Shown piece after piece: positions 25,501 to 57,329 of a stretch of 64,000 nt of DNA (position 1 is its first letter; each line of letters starts with the position of its first letter). Location of the stretch: the NCBI GenBank assembly GCA_024703915.1, contig CP087969.1:1798001-1862000 (forward strand), written 5' to 3'. The position numbers and the translations under genes are program-made. The notes under the pieces are model-generated. The model did not search any database. It saw only the letters and a program-made list of their open reading frames with translations, and was not told where the DNA came from. This DNA comes from Massilia sp. H-1. Lineage in GTDB: Bacteria > Pseudomonadota > Gammaproteobacteria > Burkholderiales > Burkholderiaceae_D.

Positions 25501-26733
25501 GCCCGGCAGCGTCAGTTCGCCGCCGCCCGGCGTGTTGTTCATGGCCAGCATGACCTGGAACAGCGGGTGGTAGCTGAGGCTGCGCGCTGGCTTGAGCGCT
25601 TCAACCACTTGTTCGAACGGCAGTTCCTGGTGGCGGTATGCATCCAGGGTCGACGCCTTGACCTGCTCCAGCAGTTCGGCGACGCTGGCCTTGCCGTCCA
25701 CCTCAACCCGCAATGCCAGCGTGTTGACGAAGAAACCGATCAGCGCTTCGACTTCGGCGCGCTGGCGGTTCGCCACCGGCGTGCCGACCACCACGTCGCT
25801 CTGGCCCGACAAGCGCGCCATCAGCAGCGACCAGTAGGCCAGCAGCGTCATGAACAGGGTCGCGCCGTGGCGCTGGCTGAGCGCGCGCAATTGCGCGGTC
25901 AGCGCGGCCGGAATGGCCAGCTGGACGCTGCTTAAGCGGCGTAGCTCGGATTGCCGCTGCGGGCGCGGTCGGTAGGCAGTTCCAGCACGGTCGGCGCACC
26001 GCCCAGGTGCTGCTTCCAGAAGGCCAGGTGCTGTTCGAGCGCTTCGCCCTGCAGCCAGCCGCGCTGCCACTGGGCGTAGTCGGCGTACTGCAGCGCGAGC
26101 GGCGGCAGCGGGTCGCTCTGGCCCTGGCAGAAGGCGCTGTACAGCGTGCGCACTTCCTGCACCAGAACGCCGATCGACCAGCCGTCCGAAATGATGTGGT
26201 GCTGCGTCAGCAGCAGGATGTGTTCTTCGTCGGCCAGGCGCAGCAGCGTTCCGCGGAACAGGGGGTAGAAGCAGCCAGATCGAACGGACGCTCGGCTTCC
26301 TCCACGCTGTGCTGTTCGACGGCCGCCTCGCGCTCCGTGGCGCCAAGCGCGCTCAGGTCGAGCTGGCGCAGCGCAAAGCCGCAATCCGGCGCTGCAATCA
26401 CCTGCACCGGTTCGCCGTCAGCGCCCGAATGCGGTGCGCAAGCCTTCATGGCGCGCGACGACGCGGTCGAGCGTGGCCTGCAGGGCCATCGTATCAGAGC
26501 CGTCCGCTGAGGCGGAATGCGGCCGGAATATGGTAGGCGGCACCTGCCGCATGATCGAGCTGGTCGAGGAACCACATGCGCTGCTGGGCCCAGGACAGCG
26601 CCAGGGGCTGGCTGCGGTCCGCCGCCGGGATCGGCACCGCGGTCTCCTCGCCCGCATGGCGCGCACCGCTGCGGGCCAATTGCAACATCAGGAGTTCGCG
26701 TTTCAACGCTGCCAGATCGGTCTTCGCATTCAT
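7173..26733 (-). CDS. NRPS-B: six-module nonribosomal peptide synthetase (modules 8-13)
   Basis: About 6,500 residues in six C-A-T modules that add residues 8-13. It starts [15 protein letters not shown] at 26733, with no starter domain, so it accepts the chain from NRPS-A. It ends [20 protein letters not shown] with TGA at 7173-7175. That tail resembles the NRPS-A C-terminus ([19 protein letters not shown]), so both probably act as docking tails for the next protein. Modules 9, 10, 11 and 13 begin with dual condensation/epimerisation domains; modules 8 and 12 have LCL domains. There is no E domain and no internal stop or start that looks like a real gene boundary. It has its own lux-box promoter upstream. 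Dozens of frame breaks, mostly CTTAG-type, split it into fragments as sequenced. Confidence 0.87.
10515..13764 (-). other. NRPS module 12: C(LCL)-A-T, substrate not assigned
   Basis: Condensation domain with [18 protein letters not shown] and HHIISDGWS. Pocket residues from [33 protein letters not shown] and TVNATT read roughly D-N-A-D-V-G-T-V-N-K, which I cannot match to a known code. Carrier: [11 protein letters not shown] near 10670. The next module starts with a dual C/E domain, so residue 12 is predicted D. Confidence 0.62.
13765..17029 (-). other. NRPS module 11: dual C/E-A-T, predicted Ser
   Basis: Dual C/E domain ([23 protein letters not shown]), so residue 10 should be D. Pocket residues from [22 protein letters not shown] and [12 protein letters not shown] read D-V-W-H-L-S-L-V-D-K, one change from the published Ser code. 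Carrier: [11 protein letters not shown] near 13908. A and T are almost identical in DNA to those of module 9. Confidence 0.75.
13900..15710. repeat. Near-identical 1.8-kb direct repeat, copy 1 (Ser A-T of module 11)
   Basis: By eye this stretch matches 20380-22185 almost base for base, including synonymous positions, and diverges sharply at both ends. It covers the end of the condensation domain, the whole Ser adenylation domain and most of the carrier. Confidence 0.8.
17030..20229 (-). other. NRPS module 10: dual C/E-A-T, predicted Val
   Basis: Dual C/E domain ([24 protein letters not shown]), so residue 9 should be D. Pocket residues from [26 protein letters not shown] and [10 protein letters not shown] read D-A-W-W-L-G-G-T-F-K, eight of ten as in the Val code. 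The carrier motif is [11 protein letters not shown] with Tyr in place of the usual His before the serine. Confidence 0.68.
20230..23459 (-). other. NRPS module 9: dual C/E-A-T, predicted Ser
   Basis: Dual C/E domain ([24 protein letters not shown]), so residue 8 should be D. Ser pocket D-V-W-H-L-S-L-V-D-K as in module 11. Carrier: [11 protein letters not shown] near 20390, followed by the dual C/E domain of module 10, so this Ser should become D. Confidence 0.75.
20380..22185. repeat. Near-identical 1.8-kb direct repeat, copy 2 (Ser A-T of module 9)
   Basis: Partner of 13900-15710. Scars lie at the same places in both copies but are often read differently (for example GCTTAGGC at 14827 and GCTTAAGC at 21304). 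Confidence 0.8.
23460..26733 (-). other. NRPS module 8: C(LCL)-A-T, predicted Ala
   Basis: First module of NRPS-B. The condensation domain opens [19 protein letters not shown] and has HHIISDGWS. Pocket residues from [23 protein letters not shown] (restored) and [12 protein letters not shown] read D-L-F-N-N-A-L-T-Y-K, a known Ala code. Carrier: [11 protein letters not shown] near 23610. The next module starts with a dual C/E domain, so residue 8 is predicted D-Ala. Confidence 0.75.
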
Positions 26734-26801
26734 ATTTGTCAGTTTCAGGTAGGTTATTTGGTTCGTGCCGGACGCACAGCTGATCGATTTTCAACCTTGT
26801 C

Positions 26802-26846
26802 ATTAGACGTGGTTGTGGGTCAAAAAATAACTGTCAGACTTTACAG
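26802..26846 (-). promoter_or_regulatory. lux box and promoter of NRPS-B/C/exporter operon
   Basis: Read on the minus strand, CTGTAAAGTCTGACAG (26831-26846) is a 16-base lux-box inverted repeat. Exactly 23 bases further is TCTAAT (26802-26807), a -10-like hexamer. This places the box near -43, the usual site for LuxR activation, and the likely transcript start near 26795, about 62 bases before the NRPS-B ATG. Confidence 0.82.
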
Positions 26847-26874
26847 AGGGGGGTGCCAGAAGCTGCGACGGACG

Positions 26875-26921
26875 AAAAAAGCCCCGCGCCCGGTGTTCGC
26901 AATGAACACCGGAGGCGGGGC
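26875..26921 (-). terminator. Rho-independent terminator of the NRPS-A operon
   Basis: On the minus strand, a GC-rich hairpin (GCCCCGCCTCCGGTGTTC pairing with GAACACCGGGCGCGGGGC around a short loop) is followed by TTTTTT. It starts 20 bases after the NRPS-A stop codon and ends about 30 bases before the NRPS-B lux box, so the two NRPS operons are separate transcripts. Confidence 0.88.
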
Positions 26922-26940
26922 AACAGGGGACTGCCTGAAA

Positions 26941-49494
<22,554 letters not shown>

Positions 49495-49519
49495 TCTTCG
49501 GTATAGGGAGTTGGAGTAA

Positions 49520-49758
49520 TCAGGCGCGCACGGCGCCAGCGTCGATCGCGGCAGCGATGTCGCGGATGTTCGGGTAGTCGTAGATGGCTTTGAGCGAGAG
49601 CGCCACACCGAGCTCTTTTCGATTTTCTTCACGAGGCGCAGTCCGACGAAGGAATCGACACCCTGCTCATCGAGCGGCGTGGTGCAGGACAGTTCGGCGC
49701 GGTCGATATTCATCAGCGCGGCCAGGGTAGTGAGCAGATAGCTTTCAGTCGGATTCAT
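49520..49758 (-). CDS. Acyl carrier protein for the lipid starter
   Basis: About 79 residues, the usual ACP length. MNPTESYLLTTLAALMNIDR starts helix 1. The prosthetic-group site is EQGVDSFVGLRLVKKIE, with Ser after Asp. It should carry the fatty acyl group made active by the FAAL and hand it to the starter C domain of NRPS-A. An A-homopolymer error near 49615 (AAAAG for AAAAAG) shifts the frame. Correcting it gives KELGVALSLKAIYDYPNIR and a stop at 49520-49522. It lies 60 bases after the FAAL and 25 bases before NRPS-A, clearly one operon. Confidence 0.85.
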
Positions 49759-49818
49759 GATGTTCCAGGTAGCGAAATGGTTAAAAGCCGCCGCGGATGA
49801 CCGGCGGCGGCATAAAAA

Positions 49819-51490
49819 TCAGGCGGGGACCGCTTCGGCCGGAGCCTCGGCGCGCAGCGCGCCGCTCAGGTAATCGAGGCGGCACTGGCCGCGCCGCACC
49901 TTGCCGCTGGACGTGCGCGGCAGCGCGCCCGGCCGGATCAGCACCACGTCGTCGACCTGGATCGCCTGGGCCGCGCTGACCGCGCGCCGCACGGCGGTGA
50001 CGATCTCGCCGTGCTGCTCGCTGCAGCGCACCCAGACCCGTTCCAGCTCGTGCACCAGCACCAGCCGTTCAGGTGCCGTCCACGGTGACCGAGAACGCGG
50101 CGCCGCCGTCCTGGCGCAGGCCGGGATGGCCAAGCAGCCACTGCCGCCCTCAATATCCTGCGGCACGTACTTGCGGCCGTACAAAATCACCAGGTCTTTC
50201 AGGCGTCCGGTGACGAACAGCTGGCCGTCCTGCAGGTAACCGAGGTCGCCCGTGCGCAGGAACGGTCCGCTGTCTTCATGCATGATGCGGGCCGCGAACA
50301 CCTGCTCCGACAGCGCGCTGCGCTGCCAGTAGCCGCGCGCCACGCTGGCGCCGCTGGCCCAGATCTCGCCCTCGGTGCCGTCGGCGCAGCGGCGCAGGCT
50401 CTCAGGATCGACAATCGCCACCTGCGCGTCGCCGCGCGTGGTGCCGCAGCCGACCACCGGGTTGCCCTTGTGTTCGGCCAGCGCGGTGGCGGCGCCGACC
50501 TGGGCGCCGGTGATGAACAGGGTCGATTCGGCCATGCCGTAGCAAGGATAGAAAGCGCCCGGACGCAGGCCGTAAGGGGCCAGGCGGTCCATGAAGCGCT
50601 CGACGGTGGCGGCGCGGATCGGTTCGGCGCCGCAGAAGGCCACTTGCCAGGCCGAGAAATCGCAGTTAGCCAGGTCGGCCTCTTCCACTTCGCGCGCCGC
50701 GTGTTCGAACATGAAGTTCGGGCCGCCGCTGGTGGTGATGCCGAAGGCGGCGATGCGCTGCAGCCAGCGTTCCGGGTACTGCACGAATTCGGTAGAGCGA
50801 CATGAAGTGTCCGACGCAGCCCGCGTACATCGATTGCACCAGGCCGCCGATCAGGCCCATGTCGTGGAACAGGGGCAGCGCGGTCAGCACCGCCGAGCGG
50901 GCGTCGATTGCCATCGCTTGCTGGATCACTGCCGAATTGGCGATCAGGTTGGCGTGGGTGACGACCACGCCTTTCGGGGTCGCCGGTCGAGCCGGAGGTG
51001 TACTGCAGGAAGGCGGGCGCGGACGGCGCCAGCTGCGGCGCGGCCAGGCGCGCGGCCCAGTCATCGGCGCCCTGGTCCACCCAGGCGCCCAGGTCGAAGG
51101 CGGCCATCGGGGCGTCGCCCCAGTCGGCCTCCAGCACGGCCGCGCAATCGGCCAGCACGAAGCGGGCCCCGGCGTCGGCCGCCAGCAGCGTCAGACGCTC
51201 GAGCAGCGCGGCGCGGCGCGGCGGCGCGCTGGGCACGGCAATCCTTGCCGGCCAGCAGGCAGGCGTAAAAGCCGAGCACGAAGCAGCGCTGCGATTCGGC
51301 GATCAGGAGCACCGGCTCCTGGCCCAGGCCCTGGGCCTGCATGCGCGCGGCGATGGCGGCCGCCTGCTCCCACAGGGCGCCAAGCGGACAGTTCGTATGG
51401 CACGTGCGACGCATCTTCAAAGAAGCGGTAGGCGGCCGACTGGGGCGCGCTGTGCGCCCGGTCAAACAACAACTGATTCAGATTTTTCAA
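49819..51490 (-). CDS. Fatty acyl-AMP ligase (FAAL)
   Basis: About 557 residues of the FAAL branch of acyl-activating enzymes, which adenylate a fatty acid and load it on an ACP without CoA. Motifs: LQYTSGSTGDP (P-loop), LPLFHDMGLIGGLVQ, TTSGGPNFMFEHA, CYGMAESTLF, LRTGDLGYL and a C-terminal RTSSGKVRR with the catalytic lysine. The start is TTG at 51488-51490 with GGAG 8 bases upstream; no better ATG exists. Frame breaks occur near 50095, 50150, 50795, 50980, 51235 and 51400. It follows the MacB permease by 35 bases and is followed by the ACP, so it supplies the lipid tail. Confidence 0.88.
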
Positions 51491-51524
51491 GACTGTGCTC
51501 CGGTTTCGTCGGTTCGTGAGGCGT

Positions 51525-53949
51525 TCAATCGCGCAGCGCTTCGGCCGGGCGCAGGCGCACCGCGACCAGCAGATGGCGCAGGGTCGAGAGCTGGGCGATC
51601 ACGGCCGCGGCCACGAACGCCAGCAGCAGGGTCCAGCCGTGGACCGGGGCGCGCTCGGCAAAGCCGGCCAGATAGCGCTCGGTCACCAGGGCCGCCACCG
51701 GCAGCGCGATCACCGCGCTGGCCACGATCAGGACCAGGAACTCGCGCCCCACCAGGCGGGCGATGGCGCCGCGTCCGGCGCCGTACAGCTTGCGCAGCAC
51801 GATCTCGCGGCGGCGGCGCTGGGTGCCGTAGGCGGCCAGCACGTAAATGCCGAAGGCGGCGATCGCGATCGCGATCAGGGTCGACGCGGCCAGCATCTTG
51901 GCCACCCGCAGGTCGTCGGCGTAATCGAGGTCGAACAGCACGCGGGCGCGCTGCATGCTGAGCGCCTCGTTCGGGAAATACTGCTTCCACAGCGTTTCGA
52001 CAGCCTGCTCGGCGTCGCTGGCCGAACCGTCAAAGCGCACCGTCAGCACCCGGGTGTTCTTGGCGATGTAATAGGTGACCGGCGCCATGGCGGCTGGCGC
52101 AGCGAGGTGTGGCGCACGTCGGCGGCCACGCCGATGACCCGCGACGGCGTGCTGCCGCCGTCGGTGACGAAGCCGCCCACCGCTTCGCGCGCCGACGGGA
52201 AGCCGAGCGCCAGGGCGGCAGCCTGATTGAGCACGACCGAATCGGAGTCGCCGGTTTCGATTTTCGGATCGAACACGCGTCCTTCGGCGGCGGGAATCCC
52301 GTACACGGCAAAGAACTCGGGGCTGACACCCTTGAGCGCCACGTTCACGCCGCTGCGGCCGGGCTGCTGCAGGGAGCCGATCTGGTTGGTCAGGTGGCGG
52401 CCGATGATCTCGTCGGCCGAGGCCACGCCCACCACGCCCGGCAGGCGGCGCAGCGCGTCGCGGAAGGCCTGGTTGGCGGGATTGCCCATGCGGGTGGCGC
52501 GCGGCAGGTCCACGTGCAGCAGGACGTCGGCATTGAAGCCCGGGCTCATGCGGGTGGCGAAGTCGGTCTGCCAGGCGATCGCCGCGCACACGGCGGTCAG
52601 GCCCATGGCGGTGCCGAACTGGAGCACCGTCAGCACGCGCCGGGCCCACTGGCCGCTGGCCGTTTCGCTGTTGCCGCGCCCGCTCAGGGCGGACGTGACG
52701 CGCACCCGCAGGGCGACCCAGGCCGGATAGGCGCTAAGCCAGTAAGCCGACCAGCACGGCGCAAGCGAGCGCCACGGCCAGGCTGGCTAGAATGAGAACA
52801 GGCCGTCCAGGCTGCGGTTGACCAGCACCGCGAACGGCGACTTGAGCACGAATGCGAGCGCCAGACCGAGCACGGTGGCCAGCATCGCCACCAGCACCGA
52901 TTCGGCCAGGAACTGGCCTAAGCCACGCGGCCCACGCTGGCGCCCATCACTTTGCGCATCGCCACTTCACGCTGGCGGCGCAGCGTGCGCACGGTCGACA
53001 GGTTGACGTAATTGGTCACGGCCAGCACCAGGATCAGGAGCGCCACGCCCAACCAGCGCGAACACCGAGCGGCGGTCGCCGTGCAGGGCAGGCTTGTCGT
53101 CGACCTGGATGTCGGACTGGAAGTAAGCGTCGCGCAGCAGCCACAGGCGCACTTCCATCAGCTTGCGCTCGCCCAGCTGGGTCAGGTAGTCGGCCGGGAA
53201 ACCGGCGCGCAGCGGCGAACGGTCGACCGCGCCCTGCAACTGCGCGGTCACGGCGGCCGGGCTCACGCCGGGCGCCAGTTTCAGATACACCTTGCCATTG
53301 AGCTGGCCCCAGTGATTGAGCAGCTTGTCGCGCGCTTTCTCGGCCAGGATGGTGCTGTTGAAGCTTAGCCAGGGCCGCGTACGGCGTGGTGCTGGTGGCG
53401 GGCGGAGTCGGCACGATGGCCAGCACGCGGTAGGGCGCCTCGCCGATGCGCACGATCTTGCCGAGCGCGTCGGCGCCGCCGAACAGGCGCTGGGCGCTTT
53501 CTTCGGTCAGGGCCAGCGCGTCGCTGGCGCCCAGCACCGCGTCGAGCGAGCTTAGCCACCGGGGTAATGCCGAACATGGCGGGGAAGGATGGCCCGACCA
53601 TGTGCAGTTCAAGTTCGTGCACCACGTTCTCGACCACCACCGAGCGCAGCTCGCCCACGTAGCCGCTCGCTTCGAGGGCCAGGCCGCTCGAGGCGGCCGC
53701 GGCGACCAGCGCCTGCGGACTGTCCTGGCTCCAGTCGACGCCGGTCGGCGCGTAGTTGAACTGGACATTGGCCAGGTAGATGCGCTCGTTGTCGGGCACG
53801 TGCGCGTCGTAGCTGAGCGAATAGCGCACGAAGCCGAGCAGCAGGAAGCAGACGGCAATGCCGATCCCCAGCCCCGCCACCACCACGGCCGAGTACCCCG
53901 GTTCCTTCACCAGGAAACGCCAGCCAATCAGAAAATCACGAAATTTCAT
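51525..53949 (-). CDS. MacB-like ABC permease (two FtsX domains), lipopeptide efflux
   Basis: About 805 residues. N-terminal membrane segment (SAVVVAGLGIGIAVCFLLLG) after MKFRDFLIGWRFL, then a large periplasmic MacB_PCD-type domain. FtsX domain 1 starts near 53050 and FtsX domain 2 ends the protein (ARLVGREFLVLIVASAVIALPVAALV, then RPAEALRD-stop). RBS AGAGG lies 5 bases before ATG 53949. It is paired with the ATPase gene 23 bases upstream and probably with the MacA-like adaptor at 58577-59866 on the other strand. MacAB-type exporters accompany many Pseudomonas lipopeptide clusters. Scars at 52735, 52918, 53364 and 53550 break the frame. Confidence 0.83.
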
Positions 53950-53972
53950 GTCTGCCTCTATATAGGGAAATA

Positions 53973-54656
53973 TCAGGCCGCCGCGCGCAGCTGGTCGGAC
54001 TGGATCTTGCCGTCGAGCATGTGCACGGTGCGCGTGGCCTGGTGCGCATGGGCGATCGAGTGGGTGACCATGACGATGGTGGTGCCTTCGGCGTGGATCG
54101 CGCGCAACAGGTTCATCACTTCATCGCCGTGCGCGGTATCGAGGTTGCCGGTCGGTTCATCGGCGAACAGGATGGCTTAGCCGCGCCACCAGCGCGCGCG
54201 ATCGCCACGCGCTGCTGCTGGCCGCCCGACAGCTGGGACGGGCGGTGCTTGGCGCGGTGGCCCACGCCCAGCTTGTCGAGCATGTCGGCCACGCGCGATT
54301 TGCGCTCGGCCGCGCCCAGTTCGCCGTATTCCAGCGCCAGCGCCACGTTTTCTTCCACGCTCAGTTCTTCGATCAGGTTGAAGCTCTGGAAGATGAAGCC
54401 CACGCGGCCGCGGCGCAGCGCATTCAGGCGCGCTTCGCTCATGCCTTCGATGGCCTGGCCTTCGAACAGGAAGTTGCCGCTGTCGGGCACGTCGAGCAGG
54501 CCCAGCAGACTGAGCAAGGTCGACTTGCCGCAGCCGGAAGGGCCCGTGATCGCCACGTACTCGCCCTTGGCGATCTCGAGATTGATCTGGTTGAGGGCGG
54601 TGGTCTGGACTTCTCCAGTCAGGTGGACTTTACTTACGTCGGTCAGCTTCCAGCAT
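53973..54656 (-). CDS. MacB-type ABC transporter ATPase
   Basis: About 227 residues. Walker A GPSGCGKST, a Q-loop in GFIFQSFNLIEELS, signature LSGGQQQRVAIARA, Walker B restored as AILFADEPTGN across the scar at 54175-54181, and H-loop VTHSIAHAH. This is the LolD/MacB-type ATPase that powers the downstream FtsX permease. An extra G just after the start (ATGCTGGAAG for ATGCTGAAG) shifts the frame; corrected, the protein begins MLKLTDVSKVH. AAGGA lies 6 bases before ATG 54656. Confidence 0.88.
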
Positions 54657-54692
54657 GGCGGTTCCTTTGTGCGGATGATTCGTGGTGCTGCG

Positions 54693-55375
54693 TTAATTCG
54701 GAAAAAACACTCCCCCTGCCGGTCTGCGCGCGGCAGCCGGACATGAACGGGGGAAGGTGAGGATCGGGACGTGGAAGGCGGCCCGGCGCCTAAGAAACGA
54801 AGGCCGGTCAGGCCGAAGCAGGATCAGCGCCGCTTCGCGCGCCGCCAGGGCCGCGTCGCGGCGCTCGGCCACAATGGCCGCGAACTGGTGCAGCACCGGC
54901 TGATGGAACAGTTCGCGCATGACCACGCTCACCTGCAAGCTTTGCTGGACCCGGTACACCATGCGCACGGCCAGCGAGGAATGCCCGCCCAGCTCGAAGA
55001 AGTGGGCGTTGCAGGCCCGCATGGTCGATCCCCAGCAGCTCTTGCCAGATGGCGGCCAGCGCTTCTTCCAGCGCGCCGTGCGGCACTTCAAAGGCGCGCA
55101 CGCCCAGGCTGGTCTGGTCCGGGGCCGGCAGCGGCGCGGGCCAGGGACTCGAGCGTGACCACGGTGGCCGGTACCGCCTGCGCGCCCAGCGCCAGCACCA
55201 GCGCCGCGCGCAGGGCGCCGGCAGCCAGTGGTGCGCCTTCGGCCTACAGCAGCACGTAGGCCACCAGGTTGCGTCCGGGCGGACGGTCGGCGCGCTCGGT
55301 GACGAGCACGTCGCCGATCAGCGCGCTGGTGCGCAGCGTGTGCGCGGCGAGGGATGCGAGAGAGTGTGCGGACAT
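54693..55375 (-). CDS. Stand-alone carrier protein fused to a remnant adenylation C-subdomain
   Basis: About 200-225 residues. The N-terminal 100 residues resemble only the end of an adenylation domain (GRNLVAYVLL, ALPAPDQTSLG). Next comes a complete peptidyl carrier domain with [14 protein letters not shown], then an alanine-rich tail. The large adenylation subdomain, with its ATP and substrate motifs, is missing. It is the first gene after the lux box at 55458 and leads the operon for exporter, FAAL, ACP and NRPS-A. It could be a trans-acting carrier, a docking protein or a decayed loading module. The 3-prime end is unsure because a scar near 54790 hides the frame. TAG at 55243-55248 and a C-insert type break near 55010 are read as errors. 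Confidence 0.6.
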
Positions 55376-55428
55376 ATGCCTACCTATTTCAGTGTCGTTC
55401 GATCAGATGCTACTTATTCAACTGCTTC

Positions 55429-55473
55429 ATTAAACCGTATCCGGAAACAAAAACATACTGTAAGACTTTACAG
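55429..55473 (-). promoter_or_regulatory. lux box and promoter of the carrier/exporter/FAAL/NRPS-A operon
   Basis: CTGTAAAGTCTTACAG (55458-55473, minus strand) is a perfect inverted repeat (CTGTAA/TTACAG). TTTAAT (55429-55434) follows after exactly 23 bases. The predicted transcript start is near 55422, about 47 bases before the first gene. The box overlaps the stop codon of the transferase gene (55468-55470). Confidence 0.82.
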
Positions 55474-56266
55474 CTCGGCGCCGTCCAGCAGCACCGCCGT
55501 CAGCACGGTGCTTAGACGTCGAGCAGCTCGAAGCGCGCCTCCACCACCAGCCCTTCGGTCAGGCGCGGGCACAGGGTACGCACGCAGCGCAAGCTGATCA
55601 CGGCGCGCGCCGGATCGATCGCGATCACGCGCACGGCATCGAAATCGAAATATTCGCGCACCTGGGCAAAGGCGGCCTTGAAGAAGCTTTCCTTGGCAGA
55701 GAACACGAGCGTGAGCAGGCAGTCGAAGCCGAGCGTGCTTGGCGCACTCGCGCAGGAAGGCCGCCTCGTCGGCCGACACCACCAGTTCCGTCATGGCCTG
55801 GCGCGCGTCGTCGCTGACCACGCTCTCGATGTCGATCCCCACGCCCAGCAGCGCGCTGGCGGGACAGACCAGCGCGGCCGCGTACTGGCCATTGTGGGTG
55901 ATGCTGCCGATCAGGCCGGGGGCCAGAGCGGCTGCCGGTGGCTGCCGATGGCCACGCTGTGGCGGCCATTGCCGTACTCGGCCAGCGCGGCTTGGGCGCA
56001 GATGCGCCCGGCGATGAATTCGGCCTGGCGCTTGGCCACGCTGTTGCGGATATTGAGCGGCAGTTCGATCGCGTGCAGCGCGAACTGCTCGCTGGTGTAA
56101 CGCGCCAGGGCAAAGCGCGCCAGGATGTACGGCAGGGCTTAAGCATGGCGCCCGGCAGCACCCGGCTGTAGCAGCGGATGAAGCGCTCGGCCTGGGGCGT
56201 GGCGCGCGGTTGCCAGGCCAGCGCGCCATGAGCGGCGGGCCACTGGCGCAAGGGCTCAACGGACAT
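55468..56266 (-). CDS. 4-prime-phosphopantetheinyl transferase, EntD/Sfp type
   Basis: About 266 residues. Motifs in order: KRQAEFIAGRICA, GSITHNGQYAAA, GVGIDIE with the magnesium-binding Asp and Glu, and FSAKESFFKA. It converts apo ACP and PCP domains to the holo form, which every carrier in this cluster needs. Start ATG 56266 (MSVEPLRQW) has GAGAGG 5 bases upstream; an ATG at 56302 is possible. Breaks: GCTTAAGC near 56139, GC indels near 55925 and 55735, and TAAG at 55513. Restoring GCCGGC at the last gives LLDVAGTVLTAVLLDGAEL with the stop at 55468-55470. A lux-box promoter precedes it. Confidence 0.85.
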
Positions 56267-56361
56267 GCTGGCCTCTCGCTTGCGGCGCGCGGCCAGCGCC
56301 ATGACGGCAAATGAAAACAAGGTGGTGCATGCGCGCTCGGGTCAGGTCTACAGAGGTGACC

Positions 56362-56406
56362 ATTAGACCCGCAGCAGCGCCGCCGCACCACTGTCAGGGT
56401 TGACAG
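56362..56406 (-). promoter_or_regulatory. lux box and promoter of the phosphopantetheinyl transferase gene
   Basis: CTGTCAACCCTGACAG (56391-56406, minus strand) followed after exactly 23 bases by TCTAAT (56362-56367). The box starts 7 bases after the luxR stop codon. Predicted transcript start near 56355, about 89 bases before ATG 56266. Confidence 0.82.
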
Positions 56407-56412
56407 CGCCCG

Positions 56413-57136
56413 CTACAGCAGGCGCATGATGGCCGCCTTGATGACGGCCGAGGTCTTGTTGTTGGACCCCAGTTTCTCCAGCGAGTTATTAATATGGAAG
56501 TTGACGGTGCGCTCGGAGATGTCCATGATCTGGCCGATCTCGCCCGAGGTCTTGCCGTCGGCCGTCCAGCGCAGCACTTCGATTTCGCGCGCCGTCAGGC
56601 GGATCGGCGGCTCGGCCGGGCGGCGTGCCGCTTCCATCCGGATCATGCCTTCGAGCGCCATCTGCACCAGCCAGCGCATGCGCGGCGAACTTTCGCGCAG
56701 CTCGGCGTCGGTCAGCGGTCCGGCCGAACGGGCCAGGGTCAGCATCCCGACCGCGCCCTGGGCGTCGATGGTGGACTGGGCCCAGCCCACCTTCAGGCCG
56801 TGCGCGTGCGCATCTTCCCAGAACGGGCGCGCGGTGCCGAACAGCTGGTCGCCCCAGACCAGCGGCAGCACCGAACGCAGGCCGTGCGCGACCGAGGGGT
56901 CGACTTCCAGATACTTCTCTTGCGCATAGCGCTGCTGCCAGGTCTCCGAATAGTTGTTCACCATCAGTAACTTGGGATTCGACAAGGGCAAGGGCATGCG
57001 CATGCCGAATGCAATGTATTCGAATCCCAGCGCCTGACCGGCCTGGATCAATGCGGCCGAAAAACTCGGCCTCGTTCTTGGCACTCAACAGCGCATGCAT
57101 CTGGCTGTCCTGCCACGACAAAAACTCTCTGTTCAA
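56413..57136 (-). CDS. LuxR-family acyl-homoserine-lactone-responsive activator
   Basis: About 241 residues, usual for LuxR. The N-terminal autoinducer domain includes GFEYIAFGMRMPLP, YAQEKYLEVDP and LVWGDQLF, with the conserved Trp/Tyr/Asp ligand residues. The C-terminal HTH is LTAREIEVLRWTADGKTSGEIGQIM followed by ERTVNFHINNSLEKLGSNNKT. It should bind the five lux boxes of this window. The start is TTG at 57134-57136 with GAGAGGG upstream. The frame breaks near 57060, where TTTTT is probably TTTT (EFSAALIQAGQALG). It sits beside luxI, divergent from it, with the cluster on its 3-prime side. Confidence 0.9.
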
Positions 57137-57207
57137 GACGTCCCTCTCCCCTATACCCCGTCCCGGCTTGCGCCTGGCGGAATGTTTGCTTTTTTATTAA
57201 GAACACC

Positions 57208-57223
57208 CTGTCAAACCTGACAG
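57208..57223. promoter_or_regulatory. lux box upstream of luxR
   Basis: CTGTCAAACCTGACAG, centred about 79 bases before the luxR start. Unlike the other four boxes it has no -10-like hexamer 23 bases away in either direction. On the luxR strand an AT-rich TTAATA begins only 7 bases past the box, which would put the box over the -35 to -20 region. That would fit autorepression rather than activation (inference). The rest of 57137-57329 shows no coding signal. Confidence 0.65.
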
Positions 57224-57329
57224 GACACCTGTTGGGTGTTCCTCGCGTACGCTAGTATTGGCCGCCCTGTTGCCTTTTGAGGGTTATGGACCTATGGCTG
57301 GCCTACTTGTGTCGCAATGTCACAAATTA

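Noticed and set aside
56340..56361. GGTCA...TGACC inverted repeat near the transferase transcript start as another operator
   Set aside because: Arms are only 5 bases and no second copy was seen in the other promoters.
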